Source of the DNA: an uncultured Eubacteriales bacterium
Lineage (GTDB): Bacteria > Bacillota > Clostridia > Monoglobales > UMGS1388
Direction: 5' to 3'
DNA: 11,285 nt
Assembly: GCA_900551345.1 (NCBI GenBank)
Contig: URVP01000033.1
Coordinates: forward strand, 1 to 11,285
This document shows, in pieces, positions 5,538 to 11,285 of this stretch. The notes beneath the pieces are model-generated. The model searched no databases and was not told the origin of the DNA. It saw nothing but the letters and a program-made list of their open reading frames with translations. The stretch's first letter is position 1. Each line of letters begins with the position of its first letter. Both the position numbers and the translations under genes were made by a program.

Positions 5538-6521
5538 TCAATTATTCTTTCCGTTTAAGTATTTGTTGAAGAACTCACAAAGTTTATCAAAAGGAATAAT
5601 ATCAGTTTGGTCATACAAATCCGTATGATTTGCACCGGGAATAATCATCAATTCTTTGTTATCTCCCTTTAGTTTTTTATAAGCATCTTTGCTGAAGTAG
5701 CATGAATGTGCATTTTCCCCGTGAATAAGAAGTGCCGCAGAGCGAATTTCGCTACTATACTGCAATATGGGCATATTCATAAAGGATAGAGACGAGGTTA
5801 CATTCCAGCCGTTATTTGAATTAAGTGAGCGAGGGTGATAGCCACGCTCTGTTTTGTAATAAGCATAATAATCTTTTACAAACTGAGGCGCGTCCTCAGG
5901 CAGCGGGTCTACAACACCGCCTGCTAAAGCATAACTGCCGTTTTTATAATCCTCCGTTCTTTGCAATGCAAGGCTTTTGCGTTTTTCGTAGCGTGCCTGC
6001 TCACTGTTTTCGCTGTCAAAATATCCATTGGCATTAACACGGGTCATATCATACATGGTTGATGCTACGGTTGCTTTAATCCTCACATCTATTGCAGCAG
6101 CATTAAGCGCCATACCGCCCCAACCGCAAATACCGATAATACCGATTTTTTCAGGGTCTGCATTGTCCTGCACGGAGAGGAAATCCACTGCTGCGCAAAA
6201 ATCCTCCGTATTGATGTCGGGAGATGCCACAAATCGAGGTTCGCCGCCGCTTTCACCCGTGTAAGAAGGATCAAAAGCAATTGTCAGAAAGCCTTTTTCT
6301 GCCATTGTTTGAGCATAAAGTCCTGAGGACTGTTCTTTAACTGCACCGAAAGGACCGCTGACTGCTATTGCCGGAAGTTTTCCCTCTGCATTCTTTGGTA
6401 TATACATATCTGCCGCAAGTGTTATTCCGTAACGGTTATAAAAAGTGACTTTCTTATGGTCTACATTTTCGGATTTCGGGAATGTCTTATCCCATTCATT
6501 TGATAATTTTAATTCTTGCAT
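5538..6521 (-). CDS. alpha/beta hydrolase with Cys nucleophile, dienelactone-hydrolase-like
   Basis: A 327-aa cytosolic alpha/beta hydrolase (COG1073/dienelactone hydrolase-like). The N-terminal part (20-60) leads to the oxyanion region SGPFG. The nucleophile elbow is GICGWGG (130-136), so the nucleophile is Cys132 rather than the usual Ser, as in dienelactone hydrolase. The likely catalytic His is H299 (GANHTD); E269 (IHGEN) may be the acid. A lid-like insertion covers about 155-245. The ribosome site AAAGGAG is 7 nt from the ATG. It is the last gene of a four-gene leftward operon, 18 nt after the CMD/cupin gene. Its substrate is unknown; the context of a flavodoxin and MerR/PerR control suggests handling of a reactive or aromatic-type compound. 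Confidence 0.8.
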   Translation of the reverse strand: MQELKLSNEWDKTFPKSENVDHKKVTFYNRYGITLAADMYIPKNAEGKLPAIAVSGPFGAVKEQSSGLYAQTMAEKGFLTIAFDPSYTGESGGEPRFVASPDINTEDFCAAVDFLSVQDNADPEKIGIIGICGWGGMALNAAAIDVRIKATVASTMYDMTRVNANGYFDSENSEQARYEKRKSLALQRTEDYKNGSYALAGGVVDPLPEDAPQFVKDYYAYYKTERGYHPRSLNSNNGWNVTSSLSFMNMPILQYSSEIRSAALLIHGENAHSCYFSKDAYKKLKGDNKELMIIPGANHTDLYDQTDIIPFDKLCEFFNKYLNGKNN

Positions 6522-6539
6522 ATTAATTCTCCTTTAATT

Positions 6540-7292
6540 TTATAGTTTACTGTACTGCTCATCATCAACAGGCTCTAACCATTCATTAGAGGTATTTTCA
6601 CCGGGAACTTCAATTGCAAGATGTGAAAACCAGCTGTCAGGTGCCGCTCCGTGCCAATGCTTAACTCCTACAGGAATGTTGATACAATCTCCCGGCAGCA
6701 TTATCTGAGGCGGATTGCCCCATTCTTGATAATAGCCTTTTCCGGCAACACAGATAAGTATTTGACCGCCGCCTTTATCAGCTTTGTGTATATGCCAATT
6801 ATTTCTGCATTTTGGCTCAAAGGTTACATTATATACTCCCGCCTGTGAAGTGGAAATCGGTGCAAGATAACTTTGACCGGTAAAATATTTTTCAAAAGCA
6901 GTGTTTGGCTCTCCGATAGGGAAAATCATTTTGGCGGCGTGTGCCGATTTTTCATCATTTGCAGAGTTTGACTCATTCCATACCTCTTTTGCCATATTAA
7001 AAACTGCCCATCCTTTAGGCCACCCTGCATAAAAAGCACAATGAGTTATTATTGCTGCAATTTCTTTTTCTGTTACTCCGGCATTTTTTGCATTTTCAAG
7101 ATGATATTTTAATGAAGAATCGGTCACTCCCGATGACATAAGGCTGACAACGGTAATAATACAGCGGGTTTTCAAATCGATGTCTTGATTATTCCAGTTT
7201 TCACCAAACAGTATGTCATCATTAAAATGTGCAAAATCCGGGGCAAATTTGCCTAAAGCGTTTCGACCTGCGTTTTGTGTAATTTTAGCCAT
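6540..7292 (-). CDS. carboxymuconolactone decarboxylase-like domain fused to a cupin
   Basis: A 250-aa two-domain protein. The start at 7292 is chosen because GGAGG lies 8 nt before it; an ATG at 7331 would overlap the flavodoxin gene and lacks support. Residues about 20-110 are a carboxymuconolactone decarboxylase (CMD/AhpD-like) domain with ITHCAFYAGWPKG (82-94); only one Cys of the AhpD CxxC pair is present, so peroxidase activity is unlikely. Residues about 145-235 are a cupin: motif 1 NWHIHKADKGGGQ with metal ligands H167 and H169 and Gln177 in place of the usual Glu; motif 2 ends PVGVKHWH with H212. Such fusions are common in Clostridia and Bacteroides beside flavodoxins and hydrolases. 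The substrate is not known. It lies 14 nt after the flavodoxin gene. Confidence 0.8.
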   Translation of the reverse strand: MAKITQNAGRNALGKFAPDFAHFNDDILFGENWNNQDIDLKTRCIITVVSLMSSGVTDSSLKYHLENAKNAGVTEKEIAAIITHCAFYAGWPKGWAVFNMAKEVWNESNSANDEKSAHAAKMIFPIGEPNTAFEKYFTGQSYLAPISTSQAGVYNVTFEPKCRNNWHIHKADKGGGQILICVAGKGYYQEWGNPPQIMLPGDCINIPVGVKHWHGAAPDSWFSHLAIEVPGENTSNEWLEPVDDEQYSKL

Positions 7293-7306
7293 ATAAAACG
7301 CCTCCC

Positions 7307-7786
7307 TTAAATATTTAAACTTTTTACCCAAGCGGAAAGTTCTGCTTCGCTTGCATTGGGACGGAATCTTTTCCCGTCTTTCAATATTGCACCCTTGCAG
7401 GAATTTTCAAGGTACTTGTTTGTTTCACCCATACCGCTGCTGCCTGAGGTTGCAAAAGGAATAATTGTTTTGCCTGACAAGTCGTACTGTTCCAAGAATG
7501 TGTTAATAATAGTCGGGGCAATGTACCACCAAATAGGAAAACCTACAAATACTGTATCATAGTCATCCATTCCATCAACTTTATTTTGAATAGCGGGTCG
7601 GCTGCCTTTATCCTTCATTTCAATACTGCTGCGGCTGTTTTTATTTTGCCAATTTAAGTCATCGGATGTATAAGGTATGCTGGGCTTAATTTCGTGCAAA
7701 TCAGCACCGACAGCATTGGCAAGCGTCCCTGCAAGTTTTGCTGTATTGCCGCTTGCACTGAAATACGCAACTAATTTTTTACTCAT
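7307..7786 (-). CDS. flavodoxin family protein
   Basis: A 159-aa FMN-binding flavodoxin, an electron carrier or NAD(P)H:quinone-type oxidoreductase in the cytosol. The phosphate-binding loop FSASGNTAK (9-17) is near the N-terminus; the other FMN loops are FPIWWY (83-88) and ATSGSSGMG (112-120). It resembles the Flavodoxin_4 group, which is larger and more enzyme-like than classical short-chain electron carriers. The ribosome site is AGGAGG, 8 nt from the ATG. It is second in the operon, 17 nt after the lipoprotein gene and 14 nt before the CMD/cupin gene. It probably provides reducing equivalents to, or detoxifies quinone-like electrophiles alongside, its neighbours. Confidence 0.88.
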   Translation of the reverse strand: MSKKLVAYFSASGNTAKLAGTLANAVGADLHEIKPSIPYTSDDLNWQNKNSRSSIEMKDKGSRPAIQNKVDGMDDYDTVFVGFPIWWYIAPTIINTFLEQYDLSGKTIIPFATSGSSGMGETNKYLENSCKGAILKDGKRFRPNASEAELSAWVKSLNI

Positions 7787-7803
7787 TTTTTATTCCTCCT
7801 CTT

Positions 7804-8685
7804 TTACTCTATTGATAAAGTGACTGTTACATCACCCGTACCAAGGATTTTTATTAAATCCTCTTTTGTAGCATTGTTTATTTTTCCAAGCCTTGTAAAA
7901 CTCCATGAGTTTGTATCATAGTAAATTACAAAAGAATTGCCTTGATATAGAATCAAATCTCCCGGCTCTGTTGTTATTTGTTCATCATTTCTCGGCAAGG
8001 TTGTACCAATACTGCCCACCTTTTCAAAATTTCCATAATCGCTCATATTTATAGTAAGAGGCTTATCCATCAAAAGTTCTTTCAGAGCCTCGGCAGATGA
8101 ATTATCCGCAAGCTGAGCAGTTAAAACGGTTTCACCGACTTGTATATTTAATATGTTATTTGTCCGGTCATTATTTGAGCCCATGGTATTTTCTGAATTT
8201 TGCTCAACGCTTTTTATAATTGTAACCGTTTGATTATCCTCCTTCCATATAACATTGAAATCAAAGCTTTCTGCAATAAATCGAATAGGAAGCATTGTAC
8301 GGTCATTTATTACTACCGGAGCAGTACCAAGCAGATATTCAGTTCCATTAAAATATGCAGTATTGCTGCCTATTTTTAATGTGATTTCGCTGTTATTATA
8401 CTTAAGTTTTACTTCTTGTGTATCATCATTCCAATCTACCGCTCCGCCGAGTTCCTCAATTACAGTACGAATAGGAAGCAGTGTTCTTTCATTTACAATA
8501 ATTGGAGTTGTCCCTTTGCCGGGGTCGATTTCCTTTTCTGTTCCGTTTACTGTCATTAAGGGACTGCCGATTTGCAGCACAATTTCAGTGGCTGTCTGTT
8601 CATTAATTTCAGCAGCGCAGCCCGTCAAAGTGCAAATGGACAGCAGCATGCAAATTATTAAGACAGTCATAATACTTTTTTTCAT
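7804..8685 (-). CDS. lipoprotein with copper-amine-oxidase-type repeats and a cyclophilin-like domain
   Basis: A 293-aa exported lipoprotein. The signal peptide (1-22) ends in the lipobox LTGC with lipidated Cys23. Residues about 37-158 hold two copies of the copper amine oxidase N-terminal repeat, seen as VNERTLLPIR (64-73) and INDRTMLPIR (126-135); in Clostridia this module is a surface stalk, not an oxidase. After a Ser/Asn-rich linker (160-177) the rest (178-293) looks like the cyclophilin-like fold of the TM1367/Cyclophil_like type (YGNFEKVGSIG, EPGDLILYQGN, SFTRLGKI), which recurs next to or fused with flavodoxins. It is the first gene of the redox operon. AGAGGTG lies 8 nt before the ATG. 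The ligand is unknown. Confidence 0.78.
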   Translation of the reverse strand: MKKSIMTVLIICMLLSICTLTGCAAEINEQTATEIVLQIGSPLMTVNGTEKEIDPGKGTTPIIVNERTLLPIRTVIEELGGAVDWNDDTQEVKLKYNNSEITLKIGSNTAYFNGTEYLLGTAPVVINDRTMLPIRFIAESFDFNVIWKEDNQTVTIIKSVEQNSENTMGSNNDRTNNILNIQVGETVLTAQLADNSSAEALKELLMDKPLTINMSDYGNFEKVGSIGTTLPRNDEQITTEPGDLILYQGNSFVIYYDTNSWSFTRLGKINNATKEDLIKILGTGDVTVTLSIE

Positions 8686-8733
8686 AATTTTTTCACCTCT
8701 TTTTATCCCTGTTGACCATATTATTTTTTTATG

Positions 8734-8748
8734 TTATAATCATTATAA
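8734..8748. promoter_or_regulatory. perfect PerR-box palindrome over the operon -10
   Basis: TTATAATCATTATAA is an exact 7-1-7 palindrome and matches the Bacillus Per box (TTATAATNATTATAA) at every position. It overlaps the -10 hexamer of the leftward redox-operon promoter, a classic repressor position, and a perR-like gene lies 3.5 kb away. Because this box contains TATAAT, a chance match near a promoter is easier than usual. Confidence 0.6.
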
Positions 8749-8772
8749 AACATAAACCTAACTTTAGGTCAA
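8742..8772 (-). promoter_or_regulatory. MerR-type promoter of the redox operon, 19-bp spacer
   Basis: -35 TTGACC (8772-8767) and -10 TATAAT (8747-8742) are separated by 19 bp instead of 17. This overlong spacer is the hallmark of promoters activated by MerR-family proteins, which twist the DNA to realign the two elements. The leader to the lipoprotein ATG is about 50 nt. Confidence 0.8.
8756..8769. promoter_or_regulatory. MerR operator dyad in the promoter spacer
   Basis: ACCTAA (8756-8761), 2 nt and TTAGGT (8764-8769) form a perfect dyad lying between the -35 and -10 and touching the -35, the usual site for MerR dimers. The divergent MerR-family gene begins 75 bp away. The motif resembles AdhR/NmlR-type operators built on CTAAAG-like half-sites. 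Confidence 0.75.
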
Positions 8773-8844
8773 TACTTTTTAAAAAAATTTTTTTATTTTT
8801 TCAACATAGCCATAGAACATTAAATTATGCACAGGAGGTATAAG

Positions 8845-9285
8845 ATGTACACTATAGGACAAGTATCGGAAATGTTTGGATTGCCTATTTCAACACTTCG
8901 CTATTATGATAAACAAGGTTTATTTCCCACAATGAAACGAGAATCGGGAATAAGAAAATTTTCCGACACGGAATTAGAGGCGTTAAAAATAATTGAATGT
9001 TTGAAAAAATCAGGGCTGGAAATCAAAGACATAAAACAATTTATGGAGTGGTGTACTCAAGGCTCCAAAACATATACCCTGCGTAAAGAACTTTTTGTTA
9101 AACAAAAAACTCTTGTTGAAGAAGAAATTAAAAATATGCAAAAAGTTTTAGATATGCTCAAATTCAAATGTTGGTATTACGACACAGCAATAAAGGATGG
9201 CAGTGAAGAAAATTTAAAAGAACTGCCAAACGACAATATGCCACAGGAAATAAAGGCGGCATATATAAACTCTCATAAAGAATAA
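8845..9285 (+). CDS. MerR-family transcriptional regulator, AdhR/NmlR-like
   Basis: A 146-aa regulator. The start at 8845 has GGAGG 6 nt upstream; an ATG at 8827 in the same frame would precede that site. The winged helix-turn-helix is YTIGQVSEMFGLPISTLRYY (2-21) with the wing RESGIRKFS. A long dimerisation helix follows (about 80-110). Cys residues are at 52, 70 and 109; Cys at or near 52-54 is the reactive thiol reported for AdhR and NmlR, which sense aldehydes and other electrophiles. There are no metal-binding Cys clusters like those of MerR, ZntR or CueR. It is divergent from the lipoprotein operon, whose promoter has the 19-bp spacer and dyad expected of its target. No good own promoter is visible in 8773-8844. 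Confidence 0.88.
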   Translation: MYTIGQVSEMFGLPISTLRYYDKQGLFPTMKRESGIRKFSDTELEALKIIECLKKSGLEIKDIKQFMEWCTQGSKTYTLRKELFVKQKTLVEEEIKNMQKVLDMLKFKCWYYDTAIKDGSEENLKELPNDNMPQEIKAAYINSHKE

Positions 9286-9307
9286 ATTTTACTTTTAAAA
9301 ACAAACA

Positions 9308-9338
9308 AAGGGAACCGCATAAAGCAGTTCCCTTTTTT
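9308..9338 (+). terminator. terminator between the merR-type and TPR genes
   Basis: AAGGGAAC (9308-9315) pairs with GTTCCCTT (9327-9334), with a further GC pair inside and a T-run to 9338. It ends the MerR gene, 23 nt after its stop. A- and T-rich flanks on the other strand let it also serve the converging TPR gene. Confidence 0.85.
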
Positions 9339-9365
9339 CAATTAAATTGTTTATACGCAGATAAA

Positions 9366-10097
9366 TTATTTTAAATCATCAATCATCTTGCTGATTTCCT
9401 CTTTTGTCAATGTGGTAAGAAAAGTAAAGTTTGTGCCCAGTGCCTTTTTAAGCATCTTTTCCGCTCCTCCTTTATTTCCCTCATCTTTCAATATACGGGC
9501 ATAAGTCACATATGCTTCGGGGAATGTGGGGTTCTTTTCCACCAGCTGCTTATACACCTTTTTTGCACCTTTTATATCTCCGGAGCGGTAAAGGCTTGTA
9601 CCGTAATTATCCATTATAATATTGTCATCCGGTGCATATTCAATCGCTTTTTTATTAAACTCAAGTGCTTTTTTAATATCTCCTTTAAGGTTATACATAT
9701 GACCGAGACTTCCGTAAGCGGTAGCATTTGCACCATGGGATATAACCTCTTCAAGAAAAATTATTGCACTGTCAATATCCCCCTTTTTCCAGTATACCAA
9801 AGCAAGGGTGGATTTTGCAGCAACAATAACAGGGAGTTTTCTCGCTGTGCTCAGTTCTTTTGCAAGTATTTCCTCCGCCTCGTCTACATATCCGTGACGC
9901 AATGCAAGATATGCATAATTTATCTTTGTCATCTTTGAACAGCCGCCCAGCTTTACCGCAAAACGGTACAGCCGCAAAGCTTTTTCCCTTTTTTTGTCTG
10001 TAGCGCTTTTTTTAAAATAGCTTATCCTGGCAAACAGTGAAACAAACTCACCAAGGCGTATAAGTATAAAAGCTACAATAATTATTAAAAACGGCAT
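9366..10097 (-). CDS. membrane-anchored TPR-repeat protein
   Basis: A 243-aa protein. Residues 1-24 are a hydrophobic segment without a cleavage site, probably a single membrane anchor with the remainder cytosolic. From about 35 to 220 there are four to five tetratricopeptide repeats, seen as paired helices with the Gly/Ala/Pro pattern: YAYLALRHGYVDEAEEIL (61-78), STLALVYWKKGDIDSAIIFL (96-115), YGSLGHMYNLKGDIKKALEF (128-147), YGTSLYRSGDIKGAKKVY (165-182) and a last copy near 196-215. TPRs bind other proteins; no catalytic domain is present. AAAGGA is 8 nt before the ATG and a good promoter precedes it. It is transcribed alone, divergent from the deacetylase gene. The partner and process are unknown. 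Confidence 0.82.
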   Translation of the reverse strand: MPFLIIIVAFILIRLGEFVSLFARISYFKKSATDKKREKALRLYRFAVKLGGCSKMTKINYAYLALRHGYVDEAEEILAKELSTARKLPVIVAAKSTLALVYWKKGDIDSAIIFLEEVISHGANATAYGSLGHMYNLKGDIKKALEFNKKAIEYAPDDNIIMDNYGTSLYRSGDIKGAKKVYKQLVEKNPTFPEAYVTYARILKDEGNKGGAEKMLKKALGTNFTFLTTLTKEEISKMIDDLK

Positions 10098-10120
10098 AAT
10101 ATCAGTCCTTTCCTTTTAAC

Positions 10121-10149
10121 AGTATACAGTATTACAAAAATAATTTCAA
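10121..10149 (-). promoter_or_regulatory. promoter of the TPR gene
   Basis: TTGAAA (10149-10144), a 17-bp spacer and TATACT (10126-10121) on the minus strand, about 25 nt from the ATG. It stands back to back with the deacetylase promoter; the two -35 elements are 3 bp apart. Confidence 0.75.
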
Positions 10150-10152
10150 TGC

Positions 10153-10181
10153 TTGAAAAAAAAGATAAAAGGATGTATAAT
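10153..10181 (+). promoter_or_regulatory. promoter of the deacetylase gene
   Basis: TTGAAA (10153-10158), a 17-bp spacer and a perfect TATAAT (10176-10181), about 32 nt before the ATG at 10214. The A-rich spacer may add curvature. Confidence 0.8.
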
Positions 10182-10213
10182 ACTCTCAACTATATATAAG
10201 CGGAGGTATGAAA

Positions 10214-11008
10214 ATGATTATATTCGACAAATTCAAAGACGGCAAATCAAAAATAGTGACAATGAGTTACGATGACGGCACAATACACGACAGACGGCTT
10301 ATTGAAATATTCAACAAATACGGTATTAAAGGAACATTTCATCTCAATTCGGGATTTCTCGGTCATCCGGACAGAGTAACTGCACAAGAGCTGAAAGATA
10401 CATATAAAGGTCATGAAATCTCACTGCATATGCTGACTCACCCCTTCCCCGGTAAAATTCCCGATGAAGCACTGGTGTACCAGATTATGACTGACCGAAA
10501 AAATCTGGAGGACGCCTGCGGATATATAGTAAAAGGAATGTCTTACCCTTACGGAGAGACATCACCCTCCATTATCGAAAAGATAAAAAATCTGGGTGTT
10601 GTATACTCAAGAACTACTGTTGCACATCACGGTTTCGGCCTTCCCTCTGATTTTCTCCACTGGGATTCAACCTGTCATCATCATGACGCTATCGAAGATT
10701 CTAAAAGATTTCTTGAGCTTATTGATCGCAAAGACCACCACCAGCTTCTTTACATCTGGGGTCACAGCTATGAGTTTGACAGGGAAAATAACTGGGATCT
10801 TATTGAACAGGTATGCGATATGCTCAGCGGCAGAGATGAGATATGGTACGCAACCAACATTGAAATTTACAACTATATAACTGCTCAGAGGCGTCTTGAA
10901 ATATCGGCAGATATGAGCATGGTACATAACCCCTCAGCTATTCCGGTCTGGATTTCATGGGATAATGAAACAGTTAAAATCGGAGCAGGCGAAACAGTCA
11001 GAAAGTAA
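10214..11008 (+). CDS. polysaccharide deacetylase (NodB/CE4-like), cytosolic
   Basis: A 264-aa NodB-fold protein. The start at 10214 is preferred over the ATG at 10208 because GGAGG is 7 nt from the former and 1 nt from the latter. Motif 1 is SYDDG (18-22, Asp20 catalytic base and Asp21 zinc ligand), with Tyr for the usual Phe. Motif 2 is HMLTHP (72-77) with zinc ligands H72 and H76. Motif 3 is SYPYGE (110-115), lacking the usual Arg. A late motif WGHSYEF carries His184. Residues about 230-264 form a short beta-rich tail. There is no signal peptide or membrane segment, unlike peptidoglycan or xylan deacetylases, so it probably removes N- or O-acetyl groups from soluble oligosaccharides in the cell. 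The neighbouring uronate isomerase gene supports a sugar-catabolism role, but they are not in one operon. Confidence 0.85.
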   Translation: MIIFDKFKDGKSKIVTMSYDDGTIHDRRLIEIFNKYGIKGTFHLNSGFLGHPDRVTAQELKDTYKGHEISLHMLTHPFPGKIPDEALVYQIMTDRKNLEDACGYIVKGMSYPYGETSPSIIEKIKNLGVVYSRTTVAHHGFGLPSDFLHWDSTCHHHDAIEDSKRFLELIDRKDHHQLLYIWGHSYEFDRENNWDLIEQVCDMLSGRDEIWYATNIEIYNYITAQRRLEISADMSMVHNPSAIPVWISWDNETVKIGAGETVRK

Positions 11009-11011
11009 CAA

Positions 11012-11044
11012 AAAAGGTTTGAGTCTTACAGGCTCAAACCTTTT
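11012..11044. terminator. bidirectional terminator between converging genes
   Basis: AAAAGGTTTGAG (11012-11023) and CTCAAACCTTTT (11033-11044) form a 12-bp stem with a 9-nt loop and T/A tails on both sides. It starts 4 nt after the deacetylase stop and serves the converging uxaC gene too, whose stop is 30 nt away. Confidence 0.9.
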
Positions 11045-11073
11045 CTTATTATGCAAAGATAAAGATTGCTCTA

Positions 11074-11285
11074 TTATTCAAAATTGAAATATTTTACAGC
11101 GTTTTCATAGCAAATTCCCTTAACAATCTTGCCAAGCATACCGTAATCTTCGGGATATTCGCCTTTTTCTACCCAGCCTCCTATAAGATTGCAAAGGATT
11201 CTGCGGAAGTATTCATGTCTGGTATAGGAAATAAAGCTTCTTGAGTCGGTAAGCATACCTACAAAGCGGCTAAGCAGTCCCAGGT
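11074..11285 (-). CDS. uxaC: glucuronate (uronate) isomerase, C-terminal end, 5' part beyond right edge
   Basis: The last 69 complete codons of UxaC (EC 5.3.1.12), the enzyme interconverting glucuronate and fructuronate, or galacturonate and tagaturonate, at the head of hexuronate breakdown. The frame is open to the window edge. The characteristic C-terminal block is clear: GMLTDSRSFISYTRHEYFRR, then the helix ending ILCNLIGGWVEKGEYP and a tail with LGKIVKGICYENAVKYF. The full protein is normally about 465-470 aa, so some 400 residues lie outside. Nothing suggests truncation at the 3' end. A shared terminator separates it from the converging deacetylase gene. Confidence 0.92.
   Translation of the reverse strand, partial: LGLLSRFVGMLTDSRSFISYTRHEYFRRILCNLIGGWVEKGEYPEDYGMLGKIVKGICYENAVKYFNFE

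Noticed and set aside
5825..8755. Plus-strand frames such as 5825-6037, 6028-6264, 7356-7562 and 8255-8755
   Set aside because: They are shadows of the redox operon genes on the other strand; the longest, 8255-8755, is antisense to the lipoprotein gene and crosses its promoter.
10596..10927. Frames 10596-10880 (+) and 10667-10927 (-)
   Set aside because: Both lie inside the deacetylase gene, whose NodB motifs are in the other frame.
1..11285. CRISPR arrays, tRNA or rRNA genes, IS transposases
   Set aside because: No spaced repeat array, cloverleaf or transposase motif was found on reading both strands.

Overview
The window looks like chromosome of an anaerobic, low-GC Firmicute of the class Clostridia. 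It is AT-rich by eye, with strong GGAGG-type ribosome sites, TTGACA/TATAAT promoters and T-tailed hairpin terminators. It carries a PerR-type regulator, a Clostridia-style GHKL/LytTR two-component pair, a lipoprotein with copper-amine-oxidase-type repeats, and the end of a uronate isomerase gene. The species cannot be named from this sequence. No rRNA, tRNA, CRISPR array or IS transposase was seen.

Left part (1-1900): a small accessory region. An unknown gene runs off the left edge (1-269, minus). Its upstream region holds a promoter with a poor -35 and a 10-bp direct repeat at 21-bp spacing. Beyond that are two perfect 23-bp inverted repeats (468-490 and 724-746) enclosing 233 bp with a strong outward promoter. 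A tyrosine recombinase gene (758-1597) starts 11 bp beyond the right repeat. This has the architecture of an invertible promoter (phase switch). In the orientation given, the promoter points away from the edge gene into a hairpin terminator, so the switch reads as OFF. A decayed reading frame lies upstream of the recombinase.

Middle left (1900-4100): a LytTR response regulator (TTG start) and an AgrC/VirS-type histidine kinase, overlapping by 4 nt. No agrB or agrD peptide gene is visible nearby.

Middle (4100-8850): a PerR-like repressor sits behind a promoter with a perfect 7-1-7 operator and is followed by a QueD-like protein with a C-terminal zinc ribbon. Next comes a four-gene leftward operon: lipoprotein, flavodoxin, carboxymuconolactone-decarboxylase/cupin fusion and a Cys-nucleophile alpha/beta hydrolase. 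Its promoter has the 19-bp spacer and dyad of MerR-regulated promoters, and a perfect PerR-box palindrome overlaps its -10. A divergent MerR-family gene with a Cys at position 52 (as in AdhR/NmlR-type sensors) is the likely activator. The whole block reads as a redox- or electrophile-stress module.

Right part (9300-11285): ordinary housekeeping and carbohydrate genes. A membrane-anchored TPR protein and a cytosolic NodB-type deacetylase are divergent, each with a good promoter, and the C-terminal end of glucuronate isomerase is cut by the window edge.
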